From: Candidatus Latescibacterota bacterium
GTDB taxonomy: Bacteria > Latescibacterota > UBA2968 > UBA8231
Direction: 5' to 3'
DNA length: 64,000 bases
NCBI GenBank assembly: GCA_022819745.1
Contig: JAJEGS010000045.1
Location: forward strand, 1-64,000
The notes below the pieces were generated by a model. It did no database searches and was not told the origin of the DNA. It worked only from the letters and a program-made list of their open reading frames with translations. Shown piece by piece: positions 1-8,091 of the stretch (position 1 is its first letter; each line of letters starts with the position of its first letter). The position numbers were made by a program, and so were the translations under genes.

Positions 1-2
1 TT

Positions 3-164
3 GATGCGGCCGCTCAGCGTGAACTGAGCATCTTTCAACTCGGCCTGAGATGGCTCAAACGGTGGATCGCCCACCAACGCCAACGCTTGCCCCCCTTCAA
101 TGCACAGTTGGCACCCACAGGAATCAGAACCGTTAGGAAAAACAAAAAACCTAGCAAAAAGTAA
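3..164 (+). pseudogene. C-terminal end of a probable transposase (partial at window edge)
   Basis: A reading frame open from the left edge encodes 53 residues and stops with TAA at 162-164. It is rich in Arg, Lys, Leu and Trp (for example FQLGLRWLKRWIAHQ) and ends in a basic tail, as the last helices of IS4-like transposases often do. No catalytic residue lies in the visible part, so the family is a guess. The 259 bases after the stop hold no gene that I can support and could include the right end of the element. The rest of the gene lies outside the window, so I cannot tell whether it is intact or a relic. Confidence 0.35.
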
Positions 165-423
165 AAATGTAAGGGAATCAGAGGGCCTCTTAGTGCATTT
201 GCTGGGACAGGTGCCTACAGACGCAGGTACGACTTTTGGCGCTGAATCGCAAGGGAAAATTGAGACGAATAAATGTTGCCCATAACAGCAAATCAATCAC
301 CGAAAAAACTATCTGCTTTTACTAACACAGTTCAATAGGAACTCTTAACCGATACTAAAGTTATTATGAAAGGATAGGCAGCGTGCAGCAATCTTACACT
401 TTTCGCATAAGGAGTATGTCAAT
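165..423. other. Intergenic region upstream of the LacI-type sensor gene
   Basis: This 259-base stretch between the transposase-like tail and the next gene carries no supported ORF. It is more AT-rich than its surroundings, especially 280-420. The Shine-Dalgarno sequence of the next gene (AAGGAG, 409-414) lies at its end. I see no convincing promoter or terminal inverted repeat. Confidence 0.5.
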
Positions 424-1305
424 TTGACGACGCAATTGACGGATACTCTAGGCCTGCTGACCTACGAGATTTCCCACGAGACGTTTGGCCGTCAGACCGA
501 TCAAATTCTGCGAGCGGCGTACAAGCAAAAGTATCAGCTCGTGATAAGTATGGCTCCTAGTCGGACGTCGCGGGATCCTCTGGACGACCAAACTAGGCAG
601 ATCAAGCAGTTGCTATCCCAAGGCATAGACGGACTCTTGATTCATACGCGGGGCGATAAAAGAGAGCCCGAGTGCATAGTGAACACTGTGCGGGGACGAG
701 TGCCGGTGGTGACGTTTCACTGGCCAACTCCCAGTCTGAGTGGAGTCGTGCTAGACGATGCCGCGAGTTATTACGAGGCCACAAATCACTTGATCCGCTT
801 GGGACACGAGCGGATTGGGTTTGTTGACCGAGACTGGAATGGAGCGATCCCGGCGTTAGCCAAGGCCAAGGGGTACTCACTAGCAATGCAAAAGCACGAC
901 CTAGTACGCGAATTTCCACCGGCCTTGGGCATCTATGCGAAAGGAGGGTATCTTCAGGGTAAAACGCTCGGCGACCGGTTTACGGCCCTTGTGTGCCGGG
1001 ACGATTACACAGCGATCGGCGTTTGTCGCGGGCTGCGCGAAGCCGGGATTCGCGTGCCCGAGGATGTGGCAGTGGTGGGGAACGGCGACATAGGTGTAGC
1101 AGCGCGTATGACCCCGGCTCTGACGACCTTGGCGACTCCCTATGAGGCGATTGCCCAAGCGGCGCTGGAACTGATGCTGGAACAGCTTGAAGGGAGGCAG
1201 GGTGAGCCGCGGCAAATAACATTGCAAGCACGGCTGATCGTGCGGGAATCCTGCGGAGCGAACACAAGTAAAAATGATCGAAAGAGTGCGCATTGCCCCG
1301 AGTGA
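424..1305 (+). CDS. LacI-type ligand-sensing protein lacking the DNA-binding domain
   Basis: The 293-residue protein matches the periplasmic-binding-like sensor domain of LacI/GalR regulators. Visible landmarks are an early Rossmann half (TLGLLTYEISHETFGRQ), NHLIRLGHERIGFV in the middle, VCRDDYTAIGVCRGLREAGIRVPEDVAVVG, and a C-terminal RLIVRES strand. Normal LacI proteins carry about 60 further N-terminal residues with a helix-turn-helix, which are absent here. The TTG start is well supported: AAGGAG at 409-414 lies 9 bases upstream. The frame is open only back to base 370, which leaves no room for an HTH. It could sense a sugar without binding DNA itself, or be a truncated regulator. It lies just upstream of the TPP-controlled operon, but nothing visible links it to thiamine. 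Confidence 0.8.
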   Translation: MTTQLTDTLGLLTYEISHETFGRQTDQILRAAYKQKYQLVISMAPSRTSRDPLDDQTRQIKQLLSQGIDGLLIHTRGDKREPECIVNTVRGRVPVVTFHWPTPSLSGVVLDDAASYYEATNHLIRLGHERIGFVDRDWNGAIPALAKAKGYSLAMQKHDLVREFPPALGIYAKGGYLQGKTLGDRFTALVCRDDYTAIGVCRGLREAGIRVPEDVAVVGNGDIGVAARMTPALTTLATPYEAIAQAALELMLEQLEGRQGEPRQITLQARLIVRESCGANTSKNDRKSAHCPE

Positions 1306-1343
1306 GGACGTGCCCTATATTGTAGAGACATTGAACATATAGC

Positions 1344-1426
1344 TTCCGTTGGGGGTGGCCCGGCCACGGGCCTGAGATTGAAACCCTTCGAACCTGAACT
1401 GGATCGTGCCAGCGTAGGGAAACGGA
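1344..1426 (+). promoter_or_regulatory. TPP (thiamine pyrophosphate) riboswitch, THI element
   Basis: The conserved THI-box parts occur in the right order: GGGGGTG (from 1351), CTGAGATTGAAACCCTT (from 1372), GAACCTGA (from 1390), CTGGAT, and TGCCAGCGTAGGGAA (1407-1421). The closing P1 helix pairs TCCGTT (1345-1350) with AACGGA (1421-1426). A terminator follows at 1449-1479, so control is probably by premature termination when TPP is bound. The regulated genes are the TonB receptor and the thiamine pyrophosphokinase downstream. Confidence 0.95.
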
Positions 1427-1448
1427 TGTCGTACAAACCACGTACGCA

Positions 1449-1479
1449 CCGCTGGCCCATCCGGGCGAGCGGTTTTTTT
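1449..1479 (+). terminator. Rho-independent terminator of the TPP riboswitch expression platform
   Basis: CCGCT (1449-1453) pairs with AGCGG (1468-1472), and the inner GCCC pairs with GGGC. Seven T residues follow at 1473-1479. It sits between the aptamer and the receptor start, as expected for a ligand-controlled attenuator. Confidence 0.85.
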
Positions 1480-1524
1480 CTGCCCCTCAACGGATCAACG
1501 GAATTGAAACGAGGGAGCAGAGCT

Positions 1525-3873
1525 ATGAAAATTCCACTACCGTCGGTCAGCTTACTGGCCGGTTTATTGACGCTGTCGGCACTGTCCTGGGCGCAGGCTA
1601 AGAAGATCCCCGGCCAGGTGTTAGATGCGGCTACAGGCAGCCCCTTGGAAGGGGCCAACGTGCGGGCCGGGGATAGGGCTACTACTACGGATGCTCAGGG
1701 CCGCTTCAAAGTGGATGCGGCCCTAGGTGATTCGCTCGACATTTCCTTTATCGGCTACCAGCGCGCGCGGGTAGCGGTTGTCTTGCCGCTGGTCGTGGCT
1801 TTGGAGCGCGCGATTTTGCAAGCGCCGGAGGTGGTGGTGGAAGGCGGCTTGGTGCGTCGGCGGCTCGGCCGCTTGGCCGCCAGCGTCACGGTGGTGGATG
1901 GGGATCGTTCTCGGGCCAGCGGGGCGGGGCACTTGCAAGACGCAACTCATGCGGTGCCCAATTTGAATTGGGCTGGCGGCTCGTCCCGACCGCGCTATTT
2001 CCAGATCCGGGGCATTGGCGAGCGCAGCCATTACGCTGGCGAAGGGCCGCCCAGTTTTTCGGTGGGATTCGTCATGGACGACGTCGACTTGAGCGGCATG
2101 GGCACGGCCGGGTTGCTTTTTGACGTCGATCAGGTCGAAGTCTTCAAAGGCCCTCAGTCAACTATTTTTGGCCCCAATGCTCTAGCCGGTCTGATCAATT
2201 TGCGCTCAGCCGATCCCCAGCAGGAGTTTGCCGGGATGGGTAGCGCCGAGATGGGCAGCGATGGCTTAGGGCGTTTTTCCGGGGCGGTGAATCTGCCGGT
2301 CGGGAGCGACCTAGCGCTGCGCGTGGGGTACGAAAATGGCCGCTCCAACGGCTTTCGCAGCAACGCCTTTCTCGACGCCGACGATACTAATGGTCGGCGC
2401 GAGCAGTTGTTGCGCGCCAAGGTGGGCTGGACTCCGGCGGCTGGTCCCGAGGTGTTGGGCACCTTCTTTTGGGCTGATATGGACAATGGATACGACGCTT
2501 GGGTGCCCGACAACAACGAGGACTTGACCACGTACTCTGACAAGCCGGGCAAGGACCGTCAGCAAACGACCGGGGCCTCGCTCAAGAGCACTTGGGGGTT
2601 GGGCGCGAGTGGCGCTGAATTGGTCGCGATTACCGCGTTTTCGCGCAGCGAATTGGAGCACAGCTTCGACGGCGATTGGGGCAACGACGAGTACTGGCTA
2701 GCAGAGCATGGATTCGACCCGGACGTCGAGGGGTGGAGCTACGACTTTTTCGACCGCAATGTGCGCGACCGCACAGTTATGAGCCAGGAGGCCCGGCTCT
2801 TGGTCGAGGAACTGGTGGTGGGAGCCTATTGGAAGCGCCTCGAAGAGGAAGACAATGCCGCCGGCTATTTGTTCGGCGGCGATGCCACGGACCTCAACGG
2901 GCGCTATGAAATCGACAACCTAGCCTTTTACGGTCAATACGGGCTAGCCTTGGGCGAAAAATTGCGGCTGGAAGTCAATGCGCGGCTCGACCGCAACGAC
3001 ACGGCCTATGAAGGAACGACGACCAATTACGGGGCCGATAGCACCAGCACTGCGTTCGCCGTTGATCAATGGTTGGGCGGGGGCAAAGCGGCCCTCAGTT
3101 ACAACTGGGGTTTAGGCCATACCTTATACGCTTCGGCTTCGCGCGGCTATCGTTCCGGCGGGGTCAACCAGCACCCGTACCTGGCCGCGGAAAACCGCCC
3201 TTACGACCCCGAGTACATCGTCAATCTCGAAATCGGCTGGCGCGTCAGCGGACCGCGCTCTTCTATCGGACTGACCCTGTTCCACGCTCTGCGCTCGGAC
3301 CAGCAGGTCGAATTGTCGAGCCAGCAGGACCCGGGCGACCCCAACAGCTTTTTCTACTTTACGGCCAATGCCGTCAAAGGCCGCAACAGCGGCTTGGAAT
3401 GGGAGCATGCCGTCCGCCTCCTGCCCCAAGTCGAACTCTTCGGCTCGGTGGGTCTGCTCACTACTCACATTGATACCTATACCTTCCCCACGGAAGATGG
3501 GGAAGTGACGCTGGGCGATCGGGCCGCAGCCCACGCCCCCAACTACACCTTCAGCGTAGGCGGCGAATACCGCCATCAGTCGGGCTTGGGGGCGCGGCTG
3601 GCCCTGATCGGCATGGACCAATTCTTCTACTCCGATGGCCACGACCAAGTCTCAGAACCTTATCGATTGGTCAACGCCCACATTGCCTACGAGTGGGAAG
3701 CGTGGTCCGTGCAGCTATGGGGTCGCAACCTGCTCGACGAGCGCTATGGGGTGCGGGGCTTCTACTTTGGCCTAGAGCCGCCGGATTACGCCGACAAACT
3801 GTACGAAACCTACGGCGATCCGCGCCAAGTTGGCATGCGGCTGACGACGCAGTTTTCTTCCTTGGGGAACTGA
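1525..3873 (+). CDS. TonB-dependent outer-membrane receptor, predicted thiamine or thiamine-precursor transporter
   Basis: From ATG 1525 (SD GAGGGAG just upstream) the protein has 782 residues, a normal size for TonB receptors. In order it shows a signal peptide (about 1-25, ending SWAQA), a carboxypeptidase-regulatory-like domain (about 27-98, GQVLDAATGSPLEGANV), a TonB-box-like segment (PEVVVEG, 101-107), a plug domain (DVDQVEVFKGPQSTIFGPNA), and a long beta-barrel with a C-terminal GMRLTTQFSS strand. A longer in-frame start at 1378 is unlikely because it would lie inside the riboswitch. The TPP aptamer upstream and the TPP kinase 4 bases downstream point to a thiamine-type substrate. Similar riboswitch-controlled TonB receptors are known in Bacteroidetes. 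The substrate itself is inferred. Confidence 0.92.
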   Translation: MKIPLPSVSLLAGLLTLSALSWAQAKKIPGQVLDAATGSPLEGANVRAGDRATTTDAQGRFKVDAALGDSLDISFIGYQRARVAVVLPLVVALERAILQAPEVVVEGGLVRRRLGRLAASVTVVDGDRSRASGAGHLQDATHAVPNLNWAGGSSRPRYFQIRGIGERSHYAGEGPPSFSVGFVMDDVDLSGMGTAGLLFDVDQVEVFKGPQSTIFGPNALAGLINLRSADPQQEFAGMGSAEMGSDGLGRFSGAVNLPVGSDLALRVGYENGRSNGFRSNAFLDADDTNGRREQLLRAKVGWTPAAGPEVLGTFFWADMDNGYDAWVPDNNEDLTTYSDKPGKDRQQTTGASLKSTWGLGASGAELVAITAFSRSELEHSFDGDWGNDEYWLAEHGFDPDVEGWSYDFFDRNVRDRTVMSQEARLLVEELVVGAYWKRLEEEDNAAGYLFGGDATDLNGRYEIDNLAFYGQYGLALGEKLRLEVNARLDRNDTAYEGTTTNYGADSTSTAFAVDQWLGGGKAALSYNWGLGHTLYASASRGYRSGGVNQHPYLAAENRPYDPEYIVNLEIGWRVSGPRSSIGLTLFHALRSDQQVELSSQQDPGDPNSFFYFTANAVKGRNSGLEWEHAVRLLPQVELFGSVGLLTTHIDTYTFPTEDGEVTLGDRAAAHAPNYTFSVGGEYRHQSGLGARLALIGMDQFFYSDGHDQVSEPYRLVNAHIAYEWEAWSVQLWGRNLLDERYGVRGFYFGLEPPDYADKLYETYGDPRQVGMRLTTQFSSLGN

Positions 3874-3877
3874 AGCT

Positions 3878-4543
3878 GTGAGCGGTCAATCTGCTCTGAT
3901 CGTCGGCAACGGCGAGCCGCCTTCCCGGGAATTATTCGCCTCCTGCGCCCGAGAAGCCGAGCTGATCTTGTGTGCCGATGGCGGGGCTAATACTGCCTCG
4001 GCGTACGGGTACGCGCCCGATTACATCGTTGGCGACCTCGACTCGGTTAGCGACCAAAGCAAGGCCGCTCTCGCCGCTGACCGCCTCGTCCTCGTTGACC
4101 CCGAGGGCAATGTGGGCACAGATGGTCAAAAAGTCCTCAACCACGCCGTCGCCTTGGGCGTTACTCAAGCAGTGCTCGTCGGTTTTACGGGACGGCGCAC
4201 CGATCACCTGCTGGGCAATTTGAGTTTGCTCAAGGCTTTTGCCGACCGCCTCGCCTTGCGCATAGTAGATGACTATTGCGACATCCGCCTCATCGACCGC
4301 TGCATCCGCTTCCGCGCCGCTATTGGTCAGAAAATTTCCCTGTGCCCGCTCGATGGCGCAGCGGAAGGTATTGAGACGTTTGGATTAAAATGGCCCTTGC
4401 GGTCCGAAAGCCTGATCCCGGGCGTGCGCGAGGGCATCTCTAATGAGGTGGTGGACAATCCGGTCGAGATCAGGGTCGGGCGCGGCGATCTGCTGTTGTG
4501 CGTGCAGCGGGAGGGAGGTGCTGGCGAAATTTTGGTGGGATGA
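3878..4543 (+). CDS. thiN: Thiamine pyrophosphokinase (thiamine diphosphokinase)
   Basis: This 221-residue protein would make TPP from thiamine and ATP in the cytoplasm. Family motifs are present: CADGGAN early, VGDLDSV, GTDGQKVLNHA, and GFTGRRTDHLLGNLSLL. The C-terminal part (about 140-221) fits the thiamine-binding beta domain. The GTG start lies 4 bases after the receptor stop, so the genes are probably translationally coupled and share TPP control. The pair forms an import-and-trap unit: uptake across the outer membrane, then phosphorylation to the form that shuts off the riboswitch. No inner-membrane transporter gene is visible next to it. Confidence 0.93.
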   Translation: MSGQSALIVGNGEPPSRELFASCAREAELILCADGGANTASAYGYAPDYIVGDLDSVSDQSKAALAADRLVLVDPEGNVGTDGQKVLNHAVALGVTQAVLVGFTGRRTDHLLGNLSLLKAFADRLALRIVDDYCDIRLIDRCIRFRAAIGQKISLCPLDGAAEGIETFGLKWPLRSESLIPGVREGISNEVVDNPVEIRVGRGDLLLCVQREGGAGEILVG

Positions 4544-4577
4544 GTAGGTTGTCTGCTGCATAGAAAGGAGAACCACT

Positions 4578-5654
4578 ATGAAGAAACACACAGTAGCTAT
4601 CATCGGCCTTGGGCGCATGGGCAGCACCATTGACGACGAAGGGCACGGCGATGTGCCCTATTCAGTCGCGGCCGCGACTAGGGCAAGCGAACGGCTGGAA
4701 CTCGTGGCTGGAGCGGACCTCCTGCCGGATAAGCGCGATGCGTTTCAAAGTCGCTGGGGAGTAGCTGTGTACGAGGACTTCCGCGACATGATTGACCGCG
4801 CAGAGCCAGACATCGTGGCCATCTGCACGGCGGCTTGTTTGCCCAAACCCGCTAGAGAGGCCCCGGACGCGAGTTTTCGCGGCGACTCGCACGCCGACCT
4901 AGCGGTGGCAGTGGCCGATCTGGGCGTGCCGATGATCTACCTCGAAAAGGCCATGGCCAGCTCGATGGAGCGCGCCGACGAAATCCGCGATGCTGTAAAG
5001 CGCAACAACGCGCTCTTCAACACCGGCGTCCTGCGCCGCTTTGACAACCGCTACGATGTGGTCAAAGACGCGGTCGCCGCCGGTCAGGTCGGCGAGGTGC
5101 GAGCCGTGATTCACTACGCCGGTTCCAGCCTGATGCACGGGCACATCCATTCGATCGACACGGTGTCCTATCTCATCGGCGATCCGGCGATTGAAGCTGT
5201 GCGCGGCGAGCTGTTGCCGCGCGGCTTGCAAGTCGAGGGCAATCACATTCCGGCCGATCCCTCGGCCACCTATCAACTGCGCTTTGCCAACGGCGTCGAG
5301 GCGTGGTCCATTCCAGCGGCTCCGTGGGAATTCGAGATCATCGGCTCGGAGGGGACGATTCGCTCGTGCAACAACGGAGCCAGCGTTTTGCTGCGTCAGC
5401 CCGGCACGGTGCAAGGACGGAACGCCTTGTGGGAGGAGGTGCCCGTCGATCTGGTGACGCCGCGCAGTACGACGCAGTGCTGCTTGGAGGATTTGATCGC
5501 GGCGCGCGAATCCGGCCAACCCACGCGCGGCCACATCGACGTGACGCACCACATCACAGAAGCCACCATCGCCGTCGCTGAGAGCCATCGCCAGGGCGGC
5601 GCTTGGGTGGAGTTGCCGCTGCCTGCGCGCGACTTGTACATTTTTCACGTCTAG
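4578..5654 (+). CDS. Gfo/Idh/MocA-family NAD(P)-dependent oxidoreductase
   Basis: The 358-residue protein starts with a Rossmann nucleotide-binding motif (AIIGLGRMGS). It then shows PDIVAICTAA and YLEKAMASS, where the EKP motif of the family reads EKA. The C-terminal half has the alpha/beta dimerisation and substrate domain. An insert rich in Pro, Ala and Asp (about 85-110) is longer than usual. SD AAAGGAG precedes the ATG. The family oxidises or reduces sugars, inositols and related compounds, and the substrate here cannot be read from the sequence. It follows thiN by 34 bases without a visible terminator, but its function does not suggest a thiamine role. Confidence 0.88.
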   Translation: MKKHTVAIIGLGRMGSTIDDEGHGDVPYSVAAATRASERLELVAGADLLPDKRDAFQSRWGVAVYEDFRDMIDRAEPDIVAICTAACLPKPAREAPDASFRGDSHADLAVAVADLGVPMIYLEKAMASSMERADEIRDAVKRNNALFNTGVLRRFDNRYDVVKDAVAAGQVGEVRAVIHYAGSSLMHGHIHSIDTVSYLIGDPAIEAVRGELLPRGLQVEGNHIPADPSATYQLRFANGVEAWSIPAAPWEFEIIGSEGTIRSCNNGASVLLRQPGTVQGRNALWEEVPVDLVTPRSTTQCCLEDLIAARESGQPTRGHIDVTHHITEATIAVAESHRQGGAWVELPLPARDLYIFHV

Positions 5655-5696
5655 CGACGAGATACCCCACGACTCGCTTACCACTAGAGGATACAC

Positions 5697-6482
5697 ATGC
5701 TAAAAGCAGGCATATTTCTCGATATGGAAAATCTCAATCGCTGTGGTGGCCACGGCATCCAATTTCGCCAGATCAAGGCTCTGGTGGAGGCGCAGCAGGC
5801 GGTTGTGGTGCGGGCCAATGCCTATATGGCCGTTGACCGCGAGCGCGAAAGCATGGACCCAGAGTACCGCCAAAAAAGGGAAACGTATCGCAATCGAGCG
5901 CGGCGGGAGGGCTACCACCTCATACTCAAGGAAGTGCGGCGCTATCTGACTGCGGAAGGCGAGACCATCGTCAAGGCCGACGCCGATCTAGAACTGGCGA
6001 TCGATGCTCTGTTGCAGTCGGAGAATTTGGATTACGTGCTGTTGGGCACGGGCGATGGCGATTTTGTGCGCTTGGTGCGCGCTCTGCAAAACCGGGGCAA
6101 GCGGGTCGATCTGCTGTCTTTTATGAACACCAGTACCCAACTGCGCCAAGAAGTGGATTACCACTTTTCTGGGTACTTGGTGCCCGGCATTCTGTTCCCT
6201 GAGCGCGGTCCAACCCAGCGTCTGCGCGGCATCCTCCACGCGGTCAACGAGGAGAAAGGCTACGGGTTCTTGACCGCGCAGACCGACTTGGGGCTGGACA
6301 CCACACGCGAGGATATTTTTCTGCACATTACCGACCTGCGCACGGCCAGAGGTGGGGTGGTGTCCAACGCGGACTTTGCCCAGTTGAGGATGCGGGGCGC
6401 GGTCATCGAGTTTGAGATGGAGGACGAGGGCGACCGGAAAAAGGCCGTCAATGCCGTGGAATTCCGGCCGGAGTTGCTGTGA
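5697..6482 (+). CDS. NYN-domain (LabA/DUF88-like) putative ribonuclease fused to a cold-shock-like domain
   Basis: Residues about 1-160 form a PIN-like NYN domain. The early FLDMENL motif supplies acidic D9 and N12, followed by DADLELAIDALL and LLGTGDGDFVRLVRAL, with conserved Asp residues suited to metal-dependent RNA cleavage. Residues about 175-260 resemble a cold-shock RNA-binding fold: RGILHAVNEEKGYGFL, DIFLHITDL and VIEFEMEDEGDRKKAVNVV-like strands. The product may therefore bind and cut RNA in the cytoplasm. The stop lies 10 bases before the next start, so the two genes probably share a transcript. The fold assignments are by motif only. Confidence 0.82.
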   Translation: MLKAGIFLDMENLNRCGGHGIQFRQIKALVEAQQAVVVRANAYMAVDRERESMDPEYRQKRETYRNRARREGYHLILKEVRRYLTAEGETIVKADADLELAIDALLQSENLDYVLLGTGDGDFVRLVRALQNRGKRVDLLSFMNTSTQLRQEVDYHFSGYLVPGILFPERGPTQRLRGILHAVNEEKGYGFLTAQTDLGLDTTREDIFLHITDLRTARGGVVSNADFAQLRMRGAVIEFEMEDEGDRKKAVNAVEFRPELL

Positions 6483-6492
6483 GGCGAAGACG

Positions 6493-7224
6493 ATGAAGAA
6501 GGACTGGTGCGCCGAGGAGTTTCGCTGCATGGTCGCCCTCGGTGAGAGCACCACTGCTGGCGGCTGGAGCACCGCCCCTGATCGCTGCTGGGTGCCTCTC
6601 TTGGGCGCGCTCATCAACGACTTTCAGACCGCGCCTATGCGGGTCGTCAACTCTGGAATCGGCGCCAACCTCATCGCCAGGCGCAGCCCGGCGTACGAGG
6701 AGAGCGGCAAGCCGGCGGCCGACGAGCGTCTCGACAAACACGTCCTCTCCCACGACCCCGACCTGCTCGCGATTTCCTACGGCCTCAACGACGCTCGGGG
6801 CGGTACGCCATTGACCCAGTTTTGCGAGGACCTCGCCCTGCTCGTAGGGCGCGTGCACCAACGCGGGAATCCGCTCATTCTGTTGCTCGGGCCCTACTTC
6901 ATGACCGACTTCACCGTCGGGGGGAAGACCTGGAGCCACGCCGATCTGTCCCTGTTCAGGCGCTTCAACGCGGCCACGGCCGAGGTGGCGGCACAACTCG
7001 ACTGTCTGTACGTCGATCTGCTGGCCGCGAGCGGTGAAGCGCCTTGGATGGTCCACTACGACGGCGTGCACCAAAACGACCTCGGCCACCGGATCGTCGC
7101 CAACCGCATCTTCGAGGTGCTCGCCCAAAATTGTTCCTGCTTGGCGCAGCGGACCCGGCAGGCCGAGCAGAGCAGTCCGAGGTGGAGGGACGAGTCGGTG
7201 CTGAAGTCCGACTACGGTTTCTGA
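6493..7224 (+). CDS. SGNH/GDSL-family hydrolase (putative esterase)
   Basis: From ATG 6493 the protein has 243 residues. SGNH blocks are visible: block I reads ALGESTTAGG (GES in place of GDS, with the nucleophile Ser kept), block II is near NSGIGAN, block III is ISYGLNDARGG with its Asn, and block V is DGVHQNDLGH with the Asp-His pair. There is no signal peptide, so it probably acts in the cytoplasm on an ester or carbohydrate ester. It ends 3 bases before the convergent PhyH gene. Confidence 0.85.
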   Translation: MKKDWCAEEFRCMVALGESTTAGGWSTAPDRCWVPLLGALINDFQTAPMRVVNSGIGANLIARRSPAYEESGKPAADERLDKHVLSHDPDLLAISYGLNDARGGTPLTQFCEDLALLVGRVHQRGNPLILLLGPYFMTDFTVGGKTWSHADLSLFRRFNAATAEVAAQLDCLYVDLLAASGEAPWMVHYDGVHQNDLGHRIVANRIFEVLAQNCSCLAQRTRQAEQSSPRWRDESVLKSDYGF

Positions 7225-7227
7225 GCG

Positions 7228-8070
7228 TCACCCCCGCGACGGCTCGGTGTTTTCCCGCCGATGGCGCTGATGCACTTCCGCCATCTTGAAGTCGTTGTCT
7301 ATTACCTGCTGCAAATGCACCATGCGCTCTGGCCCGGCGGTGCACAACATGGCCTCTCCGTGGATGCGGTCAATCCAGAACCGCCCCTCGTTGGCCAGCG
7401 CGTTCTGGAAGTCCTCTAGGCGCTCGTCGGGCACGTGTTCGTAAAAATTCATGGTGTACATGCGCCGCCGCTGCGAGCCGCCGAAAGCGGCGTGCTTGGT
7501 ATTGTGCCAAAATACGACAATGTCGCCCGGCTGGGTCTCCACCACTTGGCACGGCAATTGATTGGGCGCTACTCCCCACGCTGATTCGCTGTCGGGCAGG
7601 GCCTCTTGCAGGCCGTCGGCATAGGCATCGCCGCAGTGGTGACTGCCCGGAATGATGCGCACTGCGCCCGTGTCCCGGGTCAGCGGATCTAGGTAAAAAG
7701 CGATCTTGATGCTGGGAATGCGCTCGCCGCTGTACCCATCCGAATGCCAGCGCGTATCGCCGACGTAGAAATTGCCGTCGCCGCTGGTGTAGTTGAAGTC
7801 GTCGCCCAAAATGCTGGCGGCAATGTCGTGGATACGCGGATCGTCGAGCAAGCTGCTCAGGTATTCGCTCTGGTCGGGGAAGGGTACGATGCACGAGCGT
7901 GCCCGCCCTTCGTGCTGTTCGCCATGGTGCCCGCCGCCGTGCGCGGCCCACACGGCCTCGAATTCCTCGATGATGCGGTCGATGCAATCGGCCATGAGGC
8001 CGGGGAAGTACAGATAGCCGAAGGTATTGAAATAATTGAGTTGTTGTTGGCTAAGGCGCGTCGCGGACAT
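7228..8070 (-). CDS. Phytanoyl-CoA dioxygenase (PhyH) family Fe(II)/2-oxoglutarate oxygenase, copy 1
   Basis: The 280-residue protein shows the 2-His-1-Asp iron site: H109 and D111 in TRWHSDG, and a distal His near 193 in WHNTKHAAFGG, with an arginine cluster (201-203) that could bind 2-oxoglutarate. The start FNTFGYLYFPGL is typical for the family. It would hydroxylate a small molecule using O2 and 2-oxoglutarate. The substrate is unknown. Two more PhyH genes lie at 32431 and 36280. It stands alone, 21 bases from the metalloprotease stop, and could share that operon. Confidence 0.9.
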   Translation of the reverse strand: MSATRLSQQQLNYFNTFGYLYFPGLMADCIDRIIEEFEAVWAAHGGGHHGEQHEGRARSCIVPFPDQSEYLSSLLDDPRIHDIAASILGDDFNYTSGDGNFYVGDTRWHSDGYSGERIPSIKIAFYLDPLTRDTGAVRIIPGSHHCGDAYADGLQEALPDSESAWGVAPNQLPCQVVETQPGDIVVFWHNTKHAAFGGSQRRRMYTMNFYEHVPDERLEDFQNALANEGRFWIDRIHGEAMLCTAGPERMVHLQQVIDNDFKMAEVHQRHRRENTEPSRG

Positions 8071-8091
8071 GTTCTCTCCTCCAGATTATTC

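Noticed and set aside
902..1441. Long antisense ORFs across the window
   Set aside because: They are reverse-frame shadows of GC-rich genes without SD sites or family motifs.
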